This document shows positions 7,184 to 17,044 of a DNA stretch of 48,498 bases, piece by piece. The notes beneath the pieces were generated by a model. That model saw only the letters and a program-made list of their open reading frames with translations, did no database searches and had not been told where the DNA came from. The translations under genes were made by a program, and so were the position numbers. Origin of the DNA: an uncultured Prevotella sp. (lineage in GTDB: Bacteria; Bacteroidota; Bacteroidia; Bacteroidales; Bacteroidaceae); assembly GCA_945875635.1 (NCBI GenBank), contig CAMCLD010000013.1, forward strand, positions 1 through 48,498, read 5' to 3'. Every line of letters begins with the position of its first letter. Position 1 is the stretch's first letter.

Positions 7184-10100
7184 ATGAGAAAAAGACTTAG
7201 TTTGGTTTTGGCATTGTTCCTGTTCTCAATAGGATTGGCATTTGCTCAGACGAACGTTAGTGGAACTGTCATCTCCGCTGATGATGGTGAGCCTGTTATT
7301 GGCGCCTCTGTCATGATAGAGGGAACCAAGACGGGTGGAGTGACCGATATAGACGGTCACTTCAGTATCAGTTCACCAAAAAGTAATCCTACCCTCGTAA
7401 TAAGCTATGTGGGTATGAAGACGCAGAAAGTGAAAGGTGGACAGAATGTAAAAGTTACTCTTCATACTGATGACGAGGGACTTCAGATTGCCGAGGTCGT
7501 TGTCACTGGTATGCAGAAGATGGATAAGCGACTCTTCACGGGAGCAACGGCAAAAGTTAGCGCAGAGGATGCGAAACTTGACGGTGTAGCCGATGTGAGC
7601 CGTGCGCTTGAAGGACGTGTCTCTGGTGTCTCCATCCAGAATGTCAGCGGTACGTTCGGTACAGCACCAAAGATTCGTGTGCGTGGTGCAACGTCTATCT
7701 ATGGTAACTCAAAGCCGCTTTGGGTTATCGATGGCGTTATTCAGGAGGATGCCGTTGACGTAAGTTCAGACGACCTTTCCTCTGGTGATGCCGTCACACT
7801 TATTTCAAACGCTATCGCAGGACTTAGCGCCGATGATATTGAGAGTTTCCAGGTGTTGAAGGATGGTTCTGCCACATCTATATATGGTGCACGCGCCATG
7901 GCTGGTGTCGTTGTCATCACCACAAAACGTGGTAAGGCTGGTAGAAGCACAGTCAACTACACAGGTGAGTTCACATATCGTTTGAAACCAAATTATAATG
8001 AATACAACATCAGCAACTCTCAGGAGCAGATGGGTATTTACAGGGAAATGGCAGAGAAAGGCTGGCTTGAGTTCTCGAGTCTTGCCAACGGTTCTTCGTC
8101 TGGTCTGTACGGTAAGATGTACAACCTCATAGCCCAGTACAATGAATCGAACGGTCAGTTCGGACTTCCATACACAGAGGCTGCAATGAACTCATACCTC
8201 CAGCAGGCCGAGTTCCGCAACACGGATTGGTTTGACCTCCTTTTCAAGGATAATATCGTACAGCAGCACTCTGTAAGCATCTCGACGGGTACAGATAAGG
8301 CTAACCTCTACGCTTCTATATCAGCAATGGACGACCCGGGATGGACAGACAGAAGTCAGGTGTCACGTTATACTGCCAACATGAACGCGACATTCAATCT
8401 GTCAAAGAACCTTTCCGTTTCCTTGCTTACCAATGGTTCTTACCGTGACCAAGAGGCTCCTGGTACTCTTGCCCGCACGACGGATGTCGTTTCCGGAGCT
8501 GTCAGCCGTGACTTCGATATCAACCCGTTCAGCTACGCAATGAATACATCGCGTACCCTTGACCCAACCCAGACCTATACACGTAACTACGCTCCGTTCA
8601 ACATCTTCGATGAGCTTGAGAACAATTACATAAACCTCAAGGTTACCGACATGAAGTTCCATGGAGAGATTAACTGGAAGCCTGTCCTTGGTCTTGAGTT
8701 CAAGGCTCTTGCAGCATACCGTGTGCAGAAGACATCCAACGAGCACATGATTCTCAACAAGTCAAACCAGGCTGAGGCTTACCGCGCTGGCGTGGGTAAT
8801 CCTAATATCCAGTATAGCAACCCATATCTATACACAAATCCTGACGAGCCAAACGCTCTTCCTATGTCTGTGATGCCTGTGGGAGGTATATATACTCGCA
8901 ACGACTATACTGTCGATCAGCTTGACTTCCGTCTTACAGGACAATATAATAAGGTGTGGAACGATACGCATATCATGAACCTGTTCGCTGGTATGGAGGC
9001 CAACAAGACCGACAAGGAGCAGATTTTCCACTCTGATTATGGCGTTGACTATGACAATGCCCGCCTTGTGACAATTACTCCTGAGTTCTACAAGCAGGCT
9101 AACGAGGAAGGTACGGTTCTAAGCTCATTCTCTAAGGCATGGACACGAAGCCTTGCTTACTTCTTCAGTGGCAGCTATTCATACAAGGGACGCTACACAT
9201 TGAACTACACCATGCGTTACGAGGGAACCAACAAGCTGGGCAAGAGCCGCAGCTCAAGATGGTTGCCTACATGGAACGTGTCTGGAGCTTGGAATGCACA
9301 TGAGGAGAAATTCTTCCAGAAACTCATGGAGAATACAAACTATGCTATATCTCACTTGACAATGCGTGCTTCTTATTCTCTTACCGCAGACCGCGGACCG
9401 ACATGGATTTCAAACGCACTGCCAATGTATTATTCCATCAACGTATGGCGTCCACAGGGCGACCAGCGTGAGACAGCTCTCTATCTTGACAACATCGGAA
9501 ACTCCGACCTTACATACGAGAAGAAACATGAGTTCAACCTTGGTATCGACGCTGGTTTCCTCAATAACAGACTTAACTTCAACTTCGATATCTACTGGCG
9601 TAACAACTATGACCTGATAGGATATATCGAGACACAGGGTGCAGACGGATTCATCAACAAGATGGGTAACGTGGCAACAATGAAGTCAAACGGTGTTGAG
9701 GCTACCATATCTTCAACGAACATACAGACCAAGGACTGGAGATGGACAACGGACTTTACGTTCTCCTATGCTGACAATGAGATTACAGAGCTTGAGTCCC
9801 GCTCAAATGTCATAAGCCTTGTTTCAGGTTCAAGCTCAACACACTTCCGTGTAGGCTATCCTCGTGATGCCTTGTTCTCAATTCCTTTCGTAGGACTCAA
9901 CGACGAGGGTATTCCGCAGATAATCAACGAAAAAGGCGAGATAACAACAACAGACATCAACTTCCAAGAGTATGAGAACCTCGATTTCCTTAAATATGAA
10001 GGACCTACAGAGCCTACAATAACCGGTGGTCTCAACAACCTCCTCACATGGAAGAATTGGCGTCTCAACCTCTTCCTTACGTATTCGTTCGGAAACAAGA

Positions 10101-10528
10101 TACGTCTCGACCCGGTATTCTCGGCTGCTTATTCAGACATGTCTGCCATGCCTAAGGAGTTCAAGAACCGTTGGGTACAGCCAGGCGATGAGAACATCAC
10201 AAGTGTTCCAGCTATCGCAAGTGTACGTCAGTATCAGAACGACACCAACCTAAGATATGCTTACAACGCTTACAACTATTCAACAGAGCGTGTGGCTGAC
10301 GGCGGCTTCATAAGACTGAAGAACGTATCTCTCTCATACGACCTGCCAAAGTCGCTTATCACAAAGATTGGCCTTACTACAGCGTCTCTCAAACTCGACG
10401 CTACGAACCTGTGGCTTATCTATGCCGATGACAAGCTGAACGGACAGGATCCGGAGTTCGTGAACTCAGGTGGAGTTGCTACTCCAATGCCAAAGCAGTT
10501 TACTTTCACCGTGAGATTGGGAATGTAA
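7184..10528 (+). CDS. SusC/RagA family TonB-dependent outer-membrane transporter
   Basis: This is a 1114-residue SusC-type importer. It has a signal peptide to about residue 21 (AFAQ). A carboxypeptidase-regulatory-like domain spans about 24-95 (GTVISADDGEPVIGASV...TDIDGHF), and a TonB-box-like stretch EVVVTGM lies near 104-110. The plug domain includes RVRGATSIYGNSKPLWVIDG, and the 22-strand barrel ends in FTVRLGM. The frame is open 58 codons upstream, but only the ATG at 7184 gives a signal peptide, and a promoter-like element lies within the extension. The protein forms the barrel under the SusD lid and uses TonB energy. The substrate cannot be read; neighbours point away from a typical glycan locus because no glycoside hydrolase is present. 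Confidence 0.95.
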   Translation: MRKRLSLVLALFLFSIGLAFAQTNVSGTVISADDGEPVIGASVMIEGTKTGGVTDIDGHFSISSPKSNPTLVISYVGMKTQKVKGGQNVKVTLHTDDEGLQIAEVVVTGMQKMDKRLFTGATAKVSAEDAKLDGVADVSRALEGRVSGVSIQNVSGTFGTAPKIRVRGATSIYGNSKPLWVIDGVIQEDAVDVSSDDLSSGDAVTLISNAIAGLSADDIESFQVLKDGSATSIYGARAMAGVVVITTKRGKAGRSTVNYTGEFTYRLKPNYNEYNISNSQEQMGIYREMAEKGWLEFSSLANGSSSGLYGKMYNLIAQYNESNGQFGLPYTEAAMNSYLQQAEFRNTDWFDLLFKDNIVQQHSVSISTGTDKANLYASISAMDDPGWTDRSQVSRYTANMNATFNLSKNLSVSLLTNGSYRDQEAPGTLARTTDVVSGAVSRDFDINPFSYAMNTSRTLDPTQTYTRNYAPFNIFDELENNYINLKVTDMKFHGEINWKPVLGLEFKALAAYRVQKTSNEHMILNKSNQAEAYRAGVGNPNIQYSNPYLYTNPDEPNALPMSVMPVGGIYTRNDYTVDQLDFRLTGQYNKVWNDTHIMNLFAGMEANKTDKEQIFHSDYGVDYDNARLVTITPEFYKQANEEGTVLSSFSKAWTRSLAYFFSGSYSYKGRYTLNYTMRYEGTNKLGKSRSSRWLPTWNVSGAWNAHEEKFFQKLMENTNYAISHLTMRASYSLTADRGPTWISNALPMYYSINVWRPQGDQRETALYLDNIGNSDLTYEKKHEFNLGIDAGFLNNRLNFNFDIYWRNNYDLIGYIETQGADGFINKMGNVATMKSNGVEATISSTNIQTKDWRWTTDFTFSYADNEITELESRSNVISLVSGSSSTHFRVGYPRDALFSIPFVGLNDEGIPQIINEKGEITTTDINFQEYENLDFLKYEGPTEPTITGGLNNLLTWKNWRLNLFLTYSFGNKIRLDPVFSAAYSDMSAMPKEFKNRWVQPGDENITSVPAIASVRQYQNDTNLRYAYNAYNYSTERVADGGFIRLKNVSLSYDLPKSLITKIGLTTASLKLDATNLWLIYADDKLNGQDPEFVNSGGVATPMPKQFTFTVRLGM

Positions 10529-10556
10529 TTTTCACTTAAAACAAAGAATTAGTAAA

Positions 10557-12308
10557 ATGAACAAGATATTATTTAATTCATTTATCGCCGGTGCCACTCT
10601 CCTTGCATTCTCGTCTTGTGACGACATGCTTGACAAAGTGCCTGATGAGCGAGTGGATTTACAGTCGGTAGAGCAGGTGCAGAAACTCCTCACGACTGCT
10701 TATTCTACCGGTAACTATGGCTGGCTGTGTGAGATTTCAAGTGACAACATCATTGATATCAACTCAGAATTCTATGCCACCCAGAATGATGGTAAGGAGA
10801 TTAAGATGCACTACAACCTCACCTCTTATGGAAGAGAGGATGATGAGATGTTCAATTTCGAACCGGTAAAGTCTTCTACAAACTCCGACTCTCCATCAAG
10901 CATCTGGGAAGGCGCATATAATGCCATAGCAACAGCCAACCACGCACTGCAGAGACTCGATGAGATTAAGGCTGAAAACAATGGCGTTGAGAGCAATGAC
11001 ATGAAAGCTGCTTATGCCGAGGCTTATCTTATTCGCGCCTACCATCATTTCATCCTTGTGAACATTTTCTCGCAGGCATATAAGAACGATGAGGCAAGCA
11101 AGCAGGATGTCGGTATTCCTTACGTGACAGAGCCTGGTACAAAACTTGTCACTAAATACGAACGCGGAAACGTAACAGACACCTACAAGGCTATCGAGGC
11201 TGACCTTGTTGCAGGAATGGAGCGCATTGACGCAGTCTCCTTCAAATATCCAAAGTGGCACTTCAATGCCAACGCAGCACATGCCTTCGCAGCTCGTTTC
11301 TATCTATACAAGCGCGACTACGACAAGGTTATTGAGCATGCCAATGCAGTTCTCGGTACTGACCGTTCCACATTGCCATCATTGCTCATGGACTATTCCG
11401 GTTTCGACGATTGTGTGACTGGTGTTGACTATGCTGAGATATGGCAGGGACCAGACCAGGCTAACAACCTGATGCTCATGGCTACAAACTCTACACAGTT
11501 CCGCCGTGCCGTTGGCTACCGTTATGCTACTGCCGGACGAGCATTGCGTGCCATTGAGTTTCACCTTGGACCAAACTGGAACTGGTATCTCATGCCTTCT
11601 GCCAACGTAAGTGGTGGAACGTTCTGGGACGGAAACTCCGACCATGGTTTTGCAAGTGCAAAGATATATGAGCGTTTTGAATACACAGACAAGGTATCCG
11701 GTATCGGTTATCCTCACGTTATACGTCGTGAGTTTACCAACAGTGAGCTACTCCTTATGAGGGCTGAGGCTGAGCTGCTCTGCTCACGCCACGACGTAGA
11801 TGGCTGTGTTGCCGACCTTATCGCTTACGACAATTCACGCCAGTCGTTCTCTGAGAGCACATACAATTACTATTCACAGAACGGAAAGGCTATGTGGCCT
11901 TTGACAAAGGACGACATCCTGAAATACTATTCCAAGCCTGCCAGCTTGAACTGTTATGAAAACTGGGACTTCACGCAGAACATGTCTCCAGACTTCATCA
12001 TTCCGCAGGACCTGACGGTTTACATGAACGCCATCAACGACATGCGCCGTTATGAGACAGCTTATACAGGACTCCGTTTCTTCGACCTGAAGAGATTAGG
12101 TATCGAATATTCTCATGACCATGGAATCAATCCAGCCGTGGCTGACGTCATGACGTGGAATGACAAGCGCCGTGCCATTGAGCTTCCACAGGAAGTGCTT
12201 GCAGCAGGTATGGGTTCTTCCTACGAACCAGCAAAGATTACTGTTACTGGTGGCGTGAAGAATGTGGGCATGTGCACTACAGCCAACTCTTATCAGTCAA
12301 ACAAATAA
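10557..12308 (+). CDS. SusD/RagB family surface lipoprotein
   Basis: This 583-residue lipoprotein is the lid and substrate-binding partner of the SusC protein encoded 28 bases upstream. The signal ends in the lipobox FSSC (Cys21), followed by the acidic DDMLDKVPDERVD common in SusD proteins. The helical TPR-like scaffold is recognisable in the segments SIWEGAYNAIATANHAL, AAYAEAYLIRAYHHFILVNIF and AAHAFAARFYLYKRDYDKVIEHA. Near the C-terminus are TGLRFFDLKRLG and WNDKRRAIELPQEVL, typical of the family. It acts at the outer surface. Ligand unknown. Confidence 0.95.
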   Translation: MNKILFNSFIAGATLLAFSSCDDMLDKVPDERVDLQSVEQVQKLLTTAYSTGNYGWLCEISSDNIIDINSEFYATQNDGKEIKMHYNLTSYGREDDEMFNFEPVKSSTNSDSPSSIWEGAYNAIATANHALQRLDEIKAENNGVESNDMKAAYAEAYLIRAYHHFILVNIFSQAYKNDEASKQDVGIPYVTEPGTKLVTKYERGNVTDTYKAIEADLVAGMERIDAVSFKYPKWHFNANAAHAFAARFYLYKRDYDKVIEHANAVLGTDRSTLPSLLMDYSGFDDCVTGVDYAEIWQGPDQANNLMLMATNSTQFRRAVGYRYATAGRALRAIEFHLGPNWNWYLMPSANVSGGTFWDGNSDHGFASAKIYERFEYTDKVSGIGYPHVIRREFTNSELLLMRAEAELLCSRHDVDGCVADLIAYDNSRQSFSESTYNYYSQNGKAMWPLTKDDILKYYSKPASLNCYENWDFTQNMSPDFIIPQDLTVYMNAINDMRRYETAYTGLRFFDLKRLGIEYSHDHGINPAVADVMTWNDKRRAIELPQEVLAAGMGSSYEPAKITVTGGVKNVGMCTTANSYQSNK

Positions 12309-12327
12309 ATAGAGGAGGATAAAATAA

Positions 12328-13557
12328 ATGAAACAGAAAATCAATATTTTGTTAGCGGTGCTTGGCATGGTGGTTCTCTTCGGAACGGCATCATGCTCCG
12401 ACGATGATTTCACAGAGTCAATATTCGACACCACAGACTATCCGCTTGACAAGAATTCATATTCTTTCCCGCTCGACACCTTCGTCAAGAAGAACTTCCT
12501 CGAGCCATATAACATGAGATATATGTACAGGATGCAGGATATAGGCTCAGACATGGAGTATAACCTCGTACCCTGCACATACGACAAGGCACTTGACCTT
12601 GCTGTACTCAGCAAGTATCTTTGGTATGATGTGTATTCACAGTATGCCGGTGAGACTTTCCTAAAGACATACAGTCCGCGAATCATACACGTCATAGGCT
12701 CACCAGCCTATAACCCTACATCAGGAACAGAGACTCTTGGTTATGCAGAGGGTGGTCTGAAGATTACTCTTTACAATGCCAACAATCTTGATCCGAACGA
12801 TATGGACAATCTTAACGAGAAGTTCTTCAAGACAATGCACCATGAGTTCAGCCACATCCTGCACCAGAACATCAACATGCCTAACGACTTCCCTTTCATA
12901 TCTAATGGTAGGTACAACCAGTCGAGCTGGCAGGACACTCCAGACTCTGTGGCTCTTGGACAGGGCTTCATCTCTCCCTATGCTTCTTCTGCATACAGAG
13001 AGGACTGGGTAGAGATAATGGCAAACTACATTGTGAAGGATGAAATCACATGGAACGACATGCTGAAGGCTGCCGACTATGACTGGGAAACGGTTGACGA
13101 CTATCCGGCAAAGGATTTTGACAAGGCTGTCGCAAGAGGTGCAGACCGCGACACTCTTGGCTATTTCGTAAAGGTGACTTCCTATGAGAGTGGCTCTCCT
13201 TCTACTTACAAGATACAGCGCAAGCTCGTAAGCCGTTCATCTGATGGAACAGCTGTACTCAACGAGGATGGCACTCCACAGTTTGAAAATTCCGACGGAC
13301 AGGTAGGAAGGCAGATTATCCTTCAGAAACTCCAGATGGCAACTGAATGGATAAAGAAAAACTTCGGTTACGACCTTCAGGATATCCGCGATGAGGTTCA
13401 GAGACGTCAGTGGGTTACTGATGCCGACGGCAATTTCGTAAAGGGTTCTAATGGGCGTTATATCAACAACCTCACCTATGTGCGTCCTGACGGAACGACC
13501 CTTTTGGATGAGTTGCGACAGGAAGTGTTAAAATACAAGGAGTTGCAGAACAAGTAA
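12328..13557 (+). CDS. Zinc metallohydrolase lipoprotein associated with SusC/SusD
   Basis: The protein has 409 residues with a lipobox at Cys23 (GTASC). A zincin motif HHEFSHILHQ places His172, Glu173 and His176 as the catalytic set. A conserved-looking EDWVE at 225-229 supplies a plausible third ligand (Glu225 or Glu229). It matches the pattern I know as the substrate-import-associated zinc metallohydrolase lipoprotein family (TIGR04549, Peptidase_Mx1-like), found beside SusC/SusD pairs. It would be surface-anchored and could cut a peptide, amide or other bond in the substrate before uptake; actual hydrolase activity is unproven for the family as far as I know. It begins 20 bases after susD and is cotranscribed with it. 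Confidence 0.85.
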   Translation: MKQKINILLAVLGMVVLFGTASCSDDDFTESIFDTTDYPLDKNSYSFPLDTFVKKNFLEPYNMRYMYRMQDIGSDMEYNLVPCTYDKALDLAVLSKYLWYDVYSQYAGETFLKTYSPRIIHVIGSPAYNPTSGTETLGYAEGGLKITLYNANNLDPNDMDNLNEKFFKTMHHEFSHILHQNINMPNDFPFISNGRYNQSSWQDTPDSVALGQGFISPYASSAYREDWVEIMANYIVKDEITWNDMLKAADYDWETVDDYPAKDFDKAVARGADRDTLGYFVKVTSYESGSPSTYKIQRKLVSRSSDGTAVLNEDGTPQFENSDGQVGRQIILQKLQMATEWIKKNFGYDLQDIRDEVQRRQWVTDADGNFVKGSNGRYINNLTYVRPDGTTLLDELRQEVLKYKELQNK

Positions 13558-13565
13558 ATCATTCA

Positions 13566-13720
13566 TGTTTCGCATGTCTTCGACATGCTGTCAGTTGACG
13601 AGTTGAAAAGTCAACAAGTTGCTACTCTTCTTGTTTGAATTTGTCAATGACCAGAACAGCAAATATAATTGTTGACTTGTCAACTTGTTAACTTTGAGCA
13701 AGTTTTAACTTGCGAAACTT
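13566..13720. repeat. Foldback repeat inside the uptake locus
   Basis: A GTTTCGCA word at the left edge is answered by TGCGAAAC at the right edge. Inside are octamer-spaced words AGTTGACG, AGTTGAAA and AGTCAACA on the left, against ACTTGTCA and ACTTGTTA on the right. A separate 7-bp hairpin, GCATGTC-ttc-GACATGC, lies at 13572-13588. The 236-base gap 13558-13793 is thus mostly a foldback, and may reduce transcription of the two downstream genes. Confidence 0.65.
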
Positions 13721-13793
13721 AAGTAAACATTAATAGTATAACCATTATGGTTTTTGGCATTTTGCCATACCGTTTATTAAAGACCATTCGAAT

Positions 13794-15143
13794 ATGAAGA
13801 AAAATATTATAACTGTCTCGCTGTTCGCTGCCCTTGCGATGAGTTTTACGGCATGTGTCAATGAGGAGGATGACCTCTTCGACCAGTCTGCCGCTGAGAG
13901 ACTCAACCAGTCGAAAGTGACATATACAGAGAGATTCGCTTCCTCAGAGGCTGGTTGGATAATGGAATATTACCCAACCAATTACGACCAGGCTCCTCAG
14001 GGACTCGGTTATCTGCTCCTCGCAGATTTCAACAACGATGGTTCCGTAAAGATGGCAATGAACAACCGTTTCTCTGGAAACACATATCTTGAGGACACTT
14101 CGCTTTGGGAAATAATAACCGATACAGGTCCAGTTTTGTCCTTCAACACTTTCAACAAATGTATCCATGCCTTCGCCACACCAGAGGATATATCCTTCAC
14201 AGGTGGTGCACTTGAAGACGAGACCGGTCTTGGATGTGAGGGTGACTATGAGTTCATTATCCTTAATATGGAAGCGGATTGTGACACTGCCATGATTAAG
14301 GGTAAGAAGAGGGCAACCTACAACAGGCTAACCCGTCTTCCGGAAGGTACTGACTTCAAGGAATATATGGACGACATCAAGAACTTTGAGAGTGTCAGCT
14401 TCAGCATAGATGCTCCAAACAACCTGATGATGCACTTCGGAGCTGACGTACTTAACGTTGACAGTATCTGCAAAGGTATTCCAAACATCTATCCTGTAGG
14501 AACAGATGCCATTGCCAATGAGAGCTTCCACCCGTTCATCACTACAAAGATAAACGATGAGTACAGAATACGTTTCCGTGAACCACTTACCTCCTCAGAC
14601 GGACTGTATGCACAGGAATTCCGTTTCAACGAAGAAGCACACCAGTTCGAGGCAATCAACAATCCGGAAATTACAATCACCGGTCCTAATCCGAATACAT
14701 TCTTCACTACAGGTATGGAAGTAAACAGGAAAGAATGGAGATTATATCCAACTTACGAGATGTCAGACAAGGTGAAGACTCTTTATGACAATGCAAGGAC
14801 AAATGCTTCATCAAAGGGTACTACCGTCAATTATCTTTCATTCAAAGTTGACAATGACAATAATCTCATTCTCAACATAAGATACAGGACTAAGACACAG
14901 GCCACTGTAAGTTACGACTTCACAAAGTCTTCTGATGACAATGGTCTCACTCTTGGTTATACTGGACCTTCCAACGATGGTGCACAGAATTTCATCAATT
15001 CTTTACCAGAAGTTGGAACATTGATAAAGGCTATGGCTGGTCAGTTCAAGGTCGAAGCTGCCGAGAGTCCTTTCAACTTAACAAGATTAAAGGTCATATC
15101 TACATCAGATCCTGACTTCTGGTTTACAGTAACGTTGTATTAA
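13794..15143 (+). CDS. DUF4302 domain lipoprotein
   Basis: The protein has 449 residues with a lipoprotein signal (TAC lipobox, Cys21) followed by an acidic NEEDDLFD stretch. The segment ASSEAGWIMEYYPTNYDQAP...LLADFNNDGSVKM resembles DUF4302, a Bacteroidetes family usually found with SusC, SusD and the HExxH lipoprotein. It is predicted to sit on the cell surface and may be an accessory ligand-binding protein. No catalytic residues are evident. It follows the foldback repeat, so it may be expressed from the susC promoter at reduced level or from its own. The name is recalled, not searched. Confidence 0.8.
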   Translation: MKKNIITVSLFAALAMSFTACVNEEDDLFDQSAAERLNQSKVTYTERFASSEAGWIMEYYPTNYDQAPQGLGYLLLADFNNDGSVKMAMNNRFSGNTYLEDTSLWEIITDTGPVLSFNTFNKCIHAFATPEDISFTGGALEDETGLGCEGDYEFIILNMEADCDTAMIKGKKRATYNRLTRLPEGTDFKEYMDDIKNFESVSFSIDAPNNLMMHFGADVLNVDSICKGIPNIYPVGTDAIANESFHPFITTKINDEYRIRFREPLTSSDGLYAQEFRFNEEAHQFEAINNPEITITGPNPNTFFTTGMEVNRKEWRLYPTYEMSDKVKTLYDNARTNASSKGTTVNYLSFKVDNDNNLILNIRYRTKTQATVSYDFTKSSDDNGLTLGYTGPSNDGAQNFINSLPEVGTLIKAMAGQFKVEAAESPFNLTRLKVISTSDPDFWFTVTLY

Positions 15144-15146
15144 TTG

Positions 15147-15178
15147 TTTTCAAGGGGAGTTATACCCCTTGAAAATTT
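15147..15178 (+). terminator. Hairpin terminator after DUF4302 gene
   Basis: TTTTCAAGGGG (15147-15157) and CCCCTTGAAAA (15165-15175) form a perfect 11-bp stem with a 7-base loop, followed by a short TTT. The A/T-rich lower stem makes it usable on both strands. The weak T tract suggests partial rather than complete termination before the next gene. Confidence 0.65.
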
Positions 15179-15219
15179 AAGATAGTAAAAATGTAAGTTT
15201 AATTTAAATTGTTTTAGTT

Positions 15220-16947
15220 ATGAGAAAATTTTTCTTCCTCTCTTTAGCTCTCTCTCTTGCTGCATCAACTTCTTTTGCTCAAGAGTTGAACAAGGCAGAG
15301 CAGTTACAGCAGAAAGATTTCAGTAAGTTGATGACAAACAAGTGCGAGGCAAATGTCAACAGGCTTGCAACACCAGTTAATCGTGTTGTTAAAAGGTCTG
15401 CTGCTGACAATTTCTATTACACTATTCCAGAGGGTTCCTTGTTTGGTTGTTCTAACGAAGCTGGTAATTTCTGGAAAGGAACAATGTTGATTGTGCCTCC
15501 GTTCTCTGATGGTGTTTTCACTCCTGTATGCGCAGATCCTTCAACTGCAAAATGGTCAATTGGCACGTTTGACGCTACTCCTTATACAGAAGATGGAAAT
15601 AAACTGCCATATGGTATTATTTCGAATTGCTATGATTCTTATTTATACTATATGCCACAATTGACATCGGCTGATGGTTCTTTGTCGTTCATGTATGGTG
15701 AATATGGTGAAAATCCTGAACTTAGTAGAACTTATGTAGATTCTATAGCAAGCCATTCATTTACTGACTTTGACCATCTTAAAGGCGCTGGTTTTGGAGC
15801 CATGAGTTCTGGTTTGCTTTATGGTTCAGGAACCATTAATTTCCCCGATGGAACTGTTGGTAGCATGTATGGTGTGGAGCAAGTATTCCCGAAACCAGCA
15901 TCTCCACTTTATGTAGAGAATATTCATGCCTTGGTTTATTCAACAACTGACACTCCGTTTGGTCCTAACGATGAGTTGACTCTTTATATAACTGATGTTA
16001 AGGAGGCTACATCATCAAATGGTACAACTTATGAGACAGCAGGTGACAAAGTTTTTGCAGTGCTTAAAGCAAATGCCGATGATTTGACATATTTATTTGA
16101 TGGAGATGTTCAATTTACACCAACAGGAAAGGCTTATGGATGGAATATTACCTTCCAGAATACATCAGAAGATGTTTTTGGTAATGAAGTAGTAGATCCT
16201 TTTGTGTTGAATGACAAGTTCTGCGTTACCATTGTAGGTTGGAAAGACTCAAAAATTGACCTTGGTTTCCTCGGCTCAATTTCAGCTGATGAGGACTTAT
16301 TCCCATATACAGCCTCTCCTATGGTATATAATGTAGCACAACCAGATGAATTGTCTTATTTCTCATACCAGGACGATATAGCTTTGTCTCTTGGTTTCAC
16401 GAGCTGCTATGACCTTGTTGAAACTCTCCCAGCATTGCCTCTCGACGATGGTAGTGTCGCTGAGAATACTAATATCCTTAAGGTTAGTAAAGATGGTCTG
16501 ACTGTAACAAACGAGTCTCTCACAGCAGTAACTGGTAAGGACGTTAATTTCGCTTACGTAGCAAACAGCCTACCTTGGTATGACAATGAAGGTAATGAGA
16601 ACTATTATGACAGTAACCTCCCAGAGTGGATGACAATCGTAGCACAGGATGAAACTACTCAAGAAGGAACTCGTACAGGTTATACTCATGTTACAGTTGA
16701 GTGTGAACCTCTCAGTGGTAATGAATCAGGTCGTGCAGCTTCTATCTATTTCGAGGGTAAGGGTTATACTTCAGAGACACCACTTATAGTTCTTCAGGGC
16801 AATGCGACAATAGAGGATGCTATTACAAACCCAATAGTTGTTAAGCCAAGCGCAAATGCTTCATACTACAACGTAAACGGTCAGATGGTTTCTAAGGATA
16901 CTAAGGGACTCGTTATCAGCAATGGCAAGAAGTTCATCAACAAGTAA
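15220..16947 (+). CDS. Exported protein with BACON-like region and C-terminal tail motif
   Basis: The protein has 575 residues. The signal peptide ends near residue 20 (STSFAQ) without a lipobox. The central part is beta-rich and unfamiliar. A segment near residues 470-535 (LPEWMTIVAQ, then SGRAASIYFEG and TPLIVLQG) resembles a BACON-type domain, common in Bacteroidetes extracellular proteins. The last 25 residues (YYNVNGQMVSKDTKGLVISN, then GKKFINK) resemble the short C-terminal tails of Prevotella and related exported proteins, comparable to T9SS sorting tails. It is the last gene of the uptake locus and has A/T-rich codon use compared with susC, which may mean a separate origin. Function unknown; the tail reading is inference. 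Confidence 0.6.
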   Translation: MRKFFFLSLALSLAASTSFAQELNKAEQLQQKDFSKLMTNKCEANVNRLATPVNRVVKRSAADNFYYTIPEGSLFGCSNEAGNFWKGTMLIVPPFSDGVFTPVCADPSTAKWSIGTFDATPYTEDGNKLPYGIISNCYDSYLYYMPQLTSADGSLSFMYGEYGENPELSRTYVDSIASHSFTDFDHLKGAGFGAMSSGLLYGSGTINFPDGTVGSMYGVEQVFPKPASPLYVENIHALVYSTTDTPFGPNDELTLYITDVKEATSSNGTTYETAGDKVFAVLKANADDLTYLFDGDVQFTPTGKAYGWNITFQNTSEDVFGNEVVDPFVLNDKFCVTIVGWKDSKIDLGFLGSISADEDLFPYTASPMVYNVAQPDELSYFSYQDDIALSLGFTSCYDLVETLPALPLDDGSVAENTNILKVSKDGLTVTNESLTAVTGKDVNFAYVANSLPWYDNEGNENYYDSNLPEWMTIVAQDETTQEGTRTGYTHVTVECEPLSGNESGRAASIYFEGKGYTSETPLIVLQGNATIEDAITNPIVVKPSANASYYNVNGQMVSKDTKGLVISNGKKFINK

Positions 16948-16992
16948 TTGAAGACTATTGAGAATAATCAATAAATTTCCTAACATGACGAA

Positions 16993-17022
16993 GGCGTACC
17001 GGAATTCCGGTGCGCCTTTTTT
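16993..17022 (+). terminator. Intrinsic terminator of the uptake locus
   Basis: GGCGTACCGG (16993-17002) pairs with CCGGTGCGCC (17007-17016), including one G-U pair. The loop is AATT and six T residues follow. This is a textbook rho-independent terminator closing the SusC locus. Confidence 0.9.
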
Positions 17023-17044
17023 CGATACCTTAGGAGGCTAAAAT

